Assembly (NCBI GenBank): GCA_963997635.1
Contig: CAXEND010000019.1
Span: forward strand, 1-28,117
Source of the DNA: GCA-2728135 sp002728135
Lineage (GTDB): Bacteria > Pseudomonadota > Alphaproteobacteria > UBA828
Direction of reading: 5' to 3'
DNA: 28,117 nt
Shown here: positions 23,566-28,117 of the stretch, piece by piece
Numbering within the stretch: position 1 is the stretch's first letter
How the letters are laid out: the number at the start of each line of letters is the position of its first letter
The notes under the pieces: model-generated
Database searches by the model: none
What the model saw: the letters and a program-made list of their open reading frames with translations, nothing else
Told to the model about the DNA's origin: nothing
Made by a program: the position numbers and the translations under genes

Positions 23566-24777
23566 ATGACTATTAACATTTTAGAAATAGAGTCAGCTGC
23601 TCATGATTTGAATGGGAATATTCTTCAAACCCCTTTTTCTCTTTCGCATTCTTTAACGGAAAAATTAAATTGCGAGATTTTTGTTAAATATGAAAACAGG
23701 CAATATACCTCATCCTTTAAAGTGCGCGGAGCATATACCAAGTTAACAACATTATCAGATGAACAAAAGTCAAATGGTGTTGTGGCAATGTCAGCAGGTA
23801 ATCATGCACAGGGTCTTGCATACAATTCAAAGCAATTAGGAATTCCAGCAACTATAGTTATGCCCGACAGTACACCATTTAATAAAATTAGGAGCACCCA
23901 AGAATTGGGTGCTGATGTTGTAATTAAAGGTAGTAATCTATTAGAATCTGAGATTTATGCTGAGGAACTCTCGGTTTCACGCGGACTCACTTTTGTTCAT
24001 CCATTTAATGATAAACACGTTATTAGAGGCCAAGCTACTGTGGCATTTGAAATGTTGTCAGCAGTTCCTGATCTTAACACGCTTATTGTTCCCGTAGGCG
24101 GAGGTGGATTGATTGCTGGTAGTTTAGTAGCTGCAAAAAGTATTAATCCCTCAATAAAAATTATTGGTGTCGAGGTGGAACGCTATCCATCTCTAACTAA
24201 TGCTATTAATGGGCAGAGTAAGTCATGTGAAGGATCAACATTGGCAGAAGGTATAGCTGTTGCAGAAATAGGAGACATCCCTTTGTCTATAATTAAAGGT
24301 AATATCGATGATGTCCTAGTTGTTTCTGAATCTTCAATAGAGCGTGCTATTGCTATGTTTGCACTAGTAGATAAAACAATTTCTGAAGGTGCGGGAGCTG
24401 CAGGTTTAGCGGCTGTGCTTGAATATCCAGATAAATTTAAAAGTGAAAAAGTAGGTTTAATTCTGTGCGGAGGAAATATTGACTCACGTATGCTATCTTC
24501 TGTTCTTATGAGAGATATGGTTAGAAAAGGTCAGGTAGTTACTTTAAGTATAACAATCCCTGATAAACCAGGACAACTGCAGGCAGTATCTGGTATTTGT
24601 GCAAATGCAGGGGCAAACGTTTTAGCTGTAGAGCATGGCCGTTTTGCACTTGACCTTGCTGCTAGTTCTGCTCGTCTTGACATCACGATTGAGACACGTG
24701 ACCATGATCATGCTACAGAGATTATTCAAATAATTCGTTCGGCAGGTTACTTGGCTACTATATTAGAATCCGATTAG
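23566..24777 (+). CDS. ilvA: threonine ammonia-lyase with C-terminal ACT domain
   Basis: A 403-residue PLP enzyme that converts threonine to 2-oxobutanoate and ammonia, feeding isoleucine synthesis or catabolism. The PLP lysine is Lys52 in SSFKVRGAY. Substrate loop SAGNHAQG (75-82) and phosphate-binding GGGG (177-180) are present. A single ACT regulatory domain covers about 325-403 (VTLSITIPDKPGQLQAVSGI). One ACT domain and this length match the shorter class (403 versus about 510 residues for E. coli IlvA), so tdcB is an equally good name. The stop TAG (24775-24777) overlaps the SD of the following alkB-type gene. Confidence 0.92.
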   Translation: MTINILEIESAAHDLNGNILQTPFSLSHSLTEKLNCEIFVKYENRQYTSSFKVRGAYTKLTTLSDEQKSNGVVAMSAGNHAQGLAYNSKQLGIPATIVMPDSTPFNKIRSTQELGADVVIKGSNLLESEIYAEELSVSRGLTFVHPFNDKHVIRGQATVAFEMLSAVPDLNTLIVPVGGGGLIAGSLVAAKSINPSIKIIGVEVERYPSLTNAINGQSKSCEGSTLAEGIAVAEIGDIPLSIIKGNIDDVLVVSESSIERAIAMFALVDKTISEGAGAAGLAAVLEYPDKFKSEKVGLILCGGNIDSRMLSSVLMRDMVRKGQVVTLSITIPDKPGQLQAVSGICANAGANVLAVEHGRFALDLAASSARLDITIETRDHDHATEIIQIIRSAGYLATILESD

Positions 24778-24780
24778 GAG
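24776..24780 (+). promoter_or_regulatory. SD overlapping the ilvA stop, positioned for an ATT start of alkB
   Basis: AGGAG includes the last two bases of the threonine ammonia-lyase stop codon. Its end is 3 nt from ATT 24784 and 6 nt from ATT 24787. No ATG, GTG or TTG lies within range in any frame, so the site points to initiation at ATT. Confidence 0.5.
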
Positions 24781-24783
24781 TAG

Positions 24784-25863
24784 ATTATTCAAAGGATATC
24801 AGCTTTATTATATTTTCTTCCATACACCTTAATTGTAATTACTATAATTGGTTGGTGGATTGGAGGATTTTGGACATTTCTAACACCAGTTTTTGTCTAT
24901 GGCGTAATTAATTTTGCTGATCATGTTTTTCCTCAAAATTCAACTATTAAACAACCTGATAATTCTGGATTAATAAAGCAGGAAAGCTCCCTGAATGTAT
25001 ATTCGTATTCGCCTATTCTGTGGTCCATAACACAGGTACTCTTCATTGGATGGTCCCTCTGGGAAATTACCTATGGGAACCTTAACACTATAGAATGTGC
25101 GGGCTTGATACTATCAATTGGTGTTATGGCAGGAGCCATTGGAATTACATATTCTCATGAGTTGATTCACCGCAAGCGCATTTGGGAAAGACTTGCAGGT
25201 GAATTGTTGCTCATTTCGGTAACCTATCACCATTGGTCTGTAGAGCATGTGCATGGTCATCATAGAACAGTTGGAACACCTGATGATCCTGCTACAGCAC
25301 GTCTAGGAGAGAGTTTTTTTGCATTTTTACCAAGAACTGTAATTGGTGGATTAATATCATCCTGGAAAATTGAAACATCTCGTTTGCAAAGACGTAAACG
25401 ATTAACTTATGGGTTATCAAATAGGATTATTTCAGGAATTATTTTACAAATTGTAATCTATGTTCTTGTGATTTTTGTTGTCGGATGGGAAGCTTCCATC
25501 TGTCTGGCTGTTATAAGCTTTATAGCAATATTCCAACTCGAAATAGTGAATTATTTTGAACATTATGGTTTGCAACGTGTTGAAATTTCACCAGGTCGTT
25601 ATGAGCCGGTGAAAGCTATGCACTCGTGGGATGATGGGAGAAAGGTTTCAGGGTATTTTCTTGCCAACCTACAACGCCATGCAGATCATCACCTCAGGCC
25701 TGGAATTAGATATAACGACCTAAAACTCATTGATGGTGCTCCTCGATTGCCAGCTGGTTATGCATCAATGTTAATATTGGCACTTATACCGCCGATTTGG
25801 TTTTCAATTATGAATCCTAGAGTCAAGTTGCTTTATGCTAAAGAGGCATCTAAATACTTATAA
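24784..25863 (+). CDS. alkB: AlkB-type alkane 1-monooxygenase, apparently starting at ATT
   Basis: A 359-residue membrane di-iron hydroxylase that inserts oxygen at the terminal carbon of alkanes or fatty-acid-like chains. All histidine motifs are present: HELIHRKR (125-132), EHVHGHH (154-160), NYFEHYGL (256-263) and LQRHADHH (296-303). The frame is open from 24784, and the first ATG/GTG/TTG is not until 25105, 107 codons in. The upstream segment encodes the family N-terminus (LLYFLPYTLIVITIIGWW, FWTFLTPVFVYG), so it belongs to the gene. AGGAG (24776-24780) lies 3-6 nt before ATT 24784/24787, and an in-frame TAG sits at 24781. The start is therefore an AUU or a mutated ATG. It is in the same frame as the preceding gene, separated only by TAG GAG TAG. 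Confidence 0.85.
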   Translation: MIQRISALLYFLPYTLIVITIIGWWIGGFWTFLTPVFVYGVINFADHVFPQNSTIKQPDNSGLIKQESSLNVYSYSPILWSITQVLFIGWSLWEITYGNLNTIECAGLILSIGVMAGAIGITYSHELIHRKRIWERLAGELLLISVTYHHWSVEHVHGHHRTVGTPDDPATARLGESFFAFLPRTVIGGLISSWKIETSRLQRRKRLTYGLSNRIISGIILQIVIYVLVIFVVGWEASICLAVISFIAIFQLEIVNYFEHYGLQRVEISPGRYEPVKAMHSWDDGRKVSGYFLANLQRHADHHLRPGIRYNDLKLIDGAPRLPAGYASMLILALIPPIWFSIMNPRVKLLYAKEASKYL

Positions 25864-25965
25864 ATTATATATAATTTATAATTTAGCATCCGTTTTTTGA
25901 CCTAATGATTATTTTAAAGCAAAATAGAAATTAAATAGTGCAAGCTTATCTTATCGGAGGTGTCA

Positions 25966-27885
25966 ATGAAAGCACACAATTCGGTTCAGAATATAAAACT
26001 CACGCATCCTCTGCAGCCATTGACACCTTATGAAATTGAGAAAGTTGTCCAGATCGTTAAGACTTCAAAATGTGTTCCCGATGGTCTTGTTTTTGAGATC
26101 ATTGAGCTGAAAGAACCTCCAAAGTCTGTTGTTCGAATTTTTTCCCACGGTGATAAAATTAAAAGGGAAGCTCGGGTTAATATGTTTCCACAAGACGATA
26201 TTGGTGTTTATCAAATAATTGTTAACCTTGATAAGGAAGAGATTATGTCATTGGAACACAACTCTTCGGCACGCCCAATGATACAGCTCGAACAGTTTAT
26301 GAAAATAGAGGAAACTGTAAAATCCTCACCAGAATTTATTCAAGCATGCAAAAAACGTGGCATTACGGATATGGATGAGGTTTGTGTTGATCCTTGGTCA
26401 GCAGGAGTTTTTGAAGTAGAGGGTGAAGGGGGGCGACATTTGTCGCACACATTTTCTTGGCAAAAAGTAAATGGTGCCGAAAATTATTATGCTCATCCTA
26501 TTGAAGGATTGAATGCGGTTGTTGATATCAATAGCTGGGAGGTAATCAGGGTAGATGATTATGGAGCAGTCCCTATACCCCAAAAGAAATTTGAATATAC
26601 AGCAGCAAGTCAAAAAACCACAAGAGAGGATCTTCTCCCAATCAATATAGAACAACCAGAAGGGGTTAGTTTTGAACTCAATGGACATGAGTTAAGCTGG
26701 CATGAATGGGAACTCGTAGTAGGATTTAACGCACGAGAGTCATTAACTCTACATAATATTAAATACGCAGGAAGGCCAGTTCTATATCGTGCGTCAGTTG
26801 CAGAGATGGTTGTCCCATATGGTTCTCCAGATGGTGGTCATTTCAGGAAAAATGTATTTGATATAGGTGAATATGGGATTGGATATCTTACCAATTCACT
26901 TAAATTGGGCTGTGATTGTTTGGGGTCTATTCAATATCTTGATGCATGGACTGGGAATATGAATGGAGGTCTGATTCATACAGAGAATGCGATATGTATT
27001 CATGAGGAAGATAATGGAATTCTATGGAAACATTGGGATTTCAGAAGTGATGATGCAGAAGTGCGTCGTTCTCGTAGGTTGGTTATTTCTTCTATCGTTA
27101 CAGTTGGTAACTATGAATATGGGTTTTATTGGTATCTATATCTCGACGGTGTTATCGAGTTTGAAATCAAGGCTACCGGTAGTATTAATACGACAGCATG
27201 TGTTCCCGGAGAGCCAAGTAAATTTGGAAGAGAGGTAGCTCCTGGTGTTGTGGGTCAGATACATCAGCACTTTTTTTGTGCAAGACTTGATATGTCAATA
27301 GATGGAGATGAAAACTCAGTAGTTGAGTCTAATACCAAGGCAGAAGACTCGTTAACTAACCCATATGGAAATGCTTTTTTTGAAGAAGAAACCTTATTGT
27401 CTTTAGAAACAGGCAGAATAGCTAACCCTTCAACACAAAGATATTGGAAATTTATAAATCCTAATAAGCATAACCATGTTGGAAAACCAACGGCTTATAA
27501 ACTAGAACCAAAAAGTTGTATTACCCCATTCATAAATCCTGAGTCACCATCTGGAAAACGATCTAGTTTTATCAATAATCATTTATGGTTAAGTGCTTAT
27601 GACCCTGAGGAACGTTTTCCTGCAGGTAATTTTGTAAACCATTCTGAAGGTTGTGATGGTATCTCAGCGTATGTTGCTCAGGAGAGGTCTATTGATAATA
27701 CCGATTTAGTTGCTTGGCATATATTTGGTTTGCACCATCAACCCCGTACTGAAGACTTTCCTATCCAATCTTGTGTGACATGCGGCTTTTCTCTTATGCC
27801 AGCAGGTTTCTTTGATACAAATCCGTGTCTTGACTTACCGTCATCTTATAATTTGGCTAGCTGCCATGCCAATTCATCTAAATAA
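25966..27885 (+). CDS. copper-containing primary-amine oxidase
   Basis: A 639-residue copper amine oxidase that oxidises primary amines to aldehydes, releasing ammonia and peroxide. The TPQ precursor is Tyr383 in VGNYEYGFYW (consensus N-Y-D/E). The catalytic base is Asp299 in NVFDIGEYG. Copper ligands are His433 and His435 (IHQHFF) and His590 (LHHQPRTED). The gate position two before the Asp, usually Tyr, is Val297 here. No signal peptide is seen, so it is likely cytoplasmic. The start is ATG 25966, since GGAGG (25956-25960) lies 5 nt upstream and would overlap the GTG at 25960. It lies about 100 bp after alkB on the same strand. The substrate is not predictable. Confidence 0.93.
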   Translation: MKAHNSVQNIKLTHPLQPLTPYEIEKVVQIVKTSKCVPDGLVFEIIELKEPPKSVVRIFSHGDKIKREARVNMFPQDDIGVYQIIVNLDKEEIMSLEHNSSARPMIQLEQFMKIEETVKSSPEFIQACKKRGITDMDEVCVDPWSAGVFEVEGEGGRHLSHTFSWQKVNGAENYYAHPIEGLNAVVDINSWEVIRVDDYGAVPIPQKKFEYTAASQKTTREDLLPINIEQPEGVSFELNGHELSWHEWELVVGFNARESLTLHNIKYAGRPVLYRASVAEMVVPYGSPDGGHFRKNVFDIGEYGIGYLTNSLKLGCDCLGSIQYLDAWTGNMNGGLIHTENAICIHEEDNGILWKHWDFRSDDAEVRRSRRLVISSIVTVGNYEYGFYWYLYLDGVIEFEIKATGSINTTACVPGEPSKFGREVAPGVVGQIHQHFFCARLDMSIDGDENSVVESNTKAEDSLTNPYGNAFFEEETLLSLETGRIANPSTQRYWKFINPNKHNHVGKPTAYKLEPKSCITPFINPESPSGKRSSFINNHLWLSAYDPEERFPAGNFVNHSEGCDGISAYVAQERSIDNTDLVAWHIFGLHHQPRTEDFPIQSCVTCGFSLMPAGFFDTNPCLDLPSSYNLASCHANSSK

Positions 27886-28025
27886 GTTTTAAAACTAACT
27901 CGTATGACTAGGTAAATAATGTTAAGTTGATTGTTTGCATTTAATAGGTGATGTAACCGTGTAATTATTCAGCACATCAGAAGTAAAAGTTGTAAAGTTT
28001 TGGATGTAAATGAGAATTCAAGGTT

Positions 28026-28054
28026 TTGAATAATTCAAAATTTACTTTTATAAT
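28026..28054 (+). promoter_or_regulatory. candidate promoter near the right edge
   Basis: TTGAAT (28026-28031) and an exact TATAAT (28049-28054) are 17 bp apart, facing the right edge. No gene starts before the window ends. The rest of the 27886-28117 gap holds no ORF I can support. In DNA this AT-rich a chance match is quite possible. Confidence 0.25.
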
Positions 28055-28117
28055 TATGGATCCATTGAAGGTCCAAATAATATGGTAGTGGTGTTTACGC
28101 CTGCTAAGGTATGATTA

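Noticed and set aside
25105..25863. Short AlkB protein starting at TTG 25105
   Set aside because: It would remove the N-terminal membrane helices and the conserved family start, which are encoded upstream in the same frame.

Overview
The window is AT-rich, gene-dense bacterial chromosome. A low-GC, free-living alphaproteobacterium, probably pelagic, fits best. The evidence is an alphaproteobacterial-style initiator-tRNA 3' sequence at the left edge (anticodon loop CTCATAA followed by variable loop AGGTC), HspQ, DUF938, TrhO and DUF3830 genes, and many GTG/TTG starts behind clear Shine-Dalgarno (SD) sites. The taxonomy is an inference. I see no phage structural genes, IS element, CRISPR array or intact RNA gene.

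Left edge (1-3433): a 50-nt 3' remnant of an initiator tRNA, a probable attachment-site scar, lies next to an orphan DNA methyltransferase (-). An RhlE-like DEAD-box helicase (+) with a long basic tail follows; it looks less AT-rich than its neighbours.

3525-13665 is a mosaic of small metabolic and envelope units: a cupin (-), a DsbA/FrnE-type thioredoxin-fold protein (+), an exported SHOCT-type protein (+), a frameshifted gene remnant, a quinone oxidoreductase (-), a tiny self-contained unit on the minus strand (near-perfect SD, 25-codon ORF, two hairpins, terminator), a secreted dienelactone-hydrolase-like enzyme (+), a DUF938 methyltransferase (+), a Rid-family protein lacking the usual arginine (+), an exported HtrA-like protease with a small secreted companion (+), a trhO-GST-UPF0178 operon (-) and a DUF3830 protein (+).

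13696-23414 is almost entirely minus strand. One tight run reads SDR, GT-B-like protein, radical SAM/B12 protein, renalase-like flavoprotein, MFS transporter, hspQ and then a PaaI-type thioesterase. Upstream of it is an alpha/beta hydrolase, an unknown small protein and a ceramidase-family membrane protein. The SDR/GT-B/radical SAM/flavoprotein core is the best candidate here for an undescribed biosynthetic pathway.

23566-27885 (+) carries threonine ammonia-lyase, an AlkB-type alkane monooxygenase and a copper amine oxidase. The AlkB reading frame extends 107 codons upstream of its first conventional start codon. It appears to begin at an ATT codon just behind an SD that overlaps the end of the threonine ammonia-lyase gene. 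The last 230 bases hold no gene.
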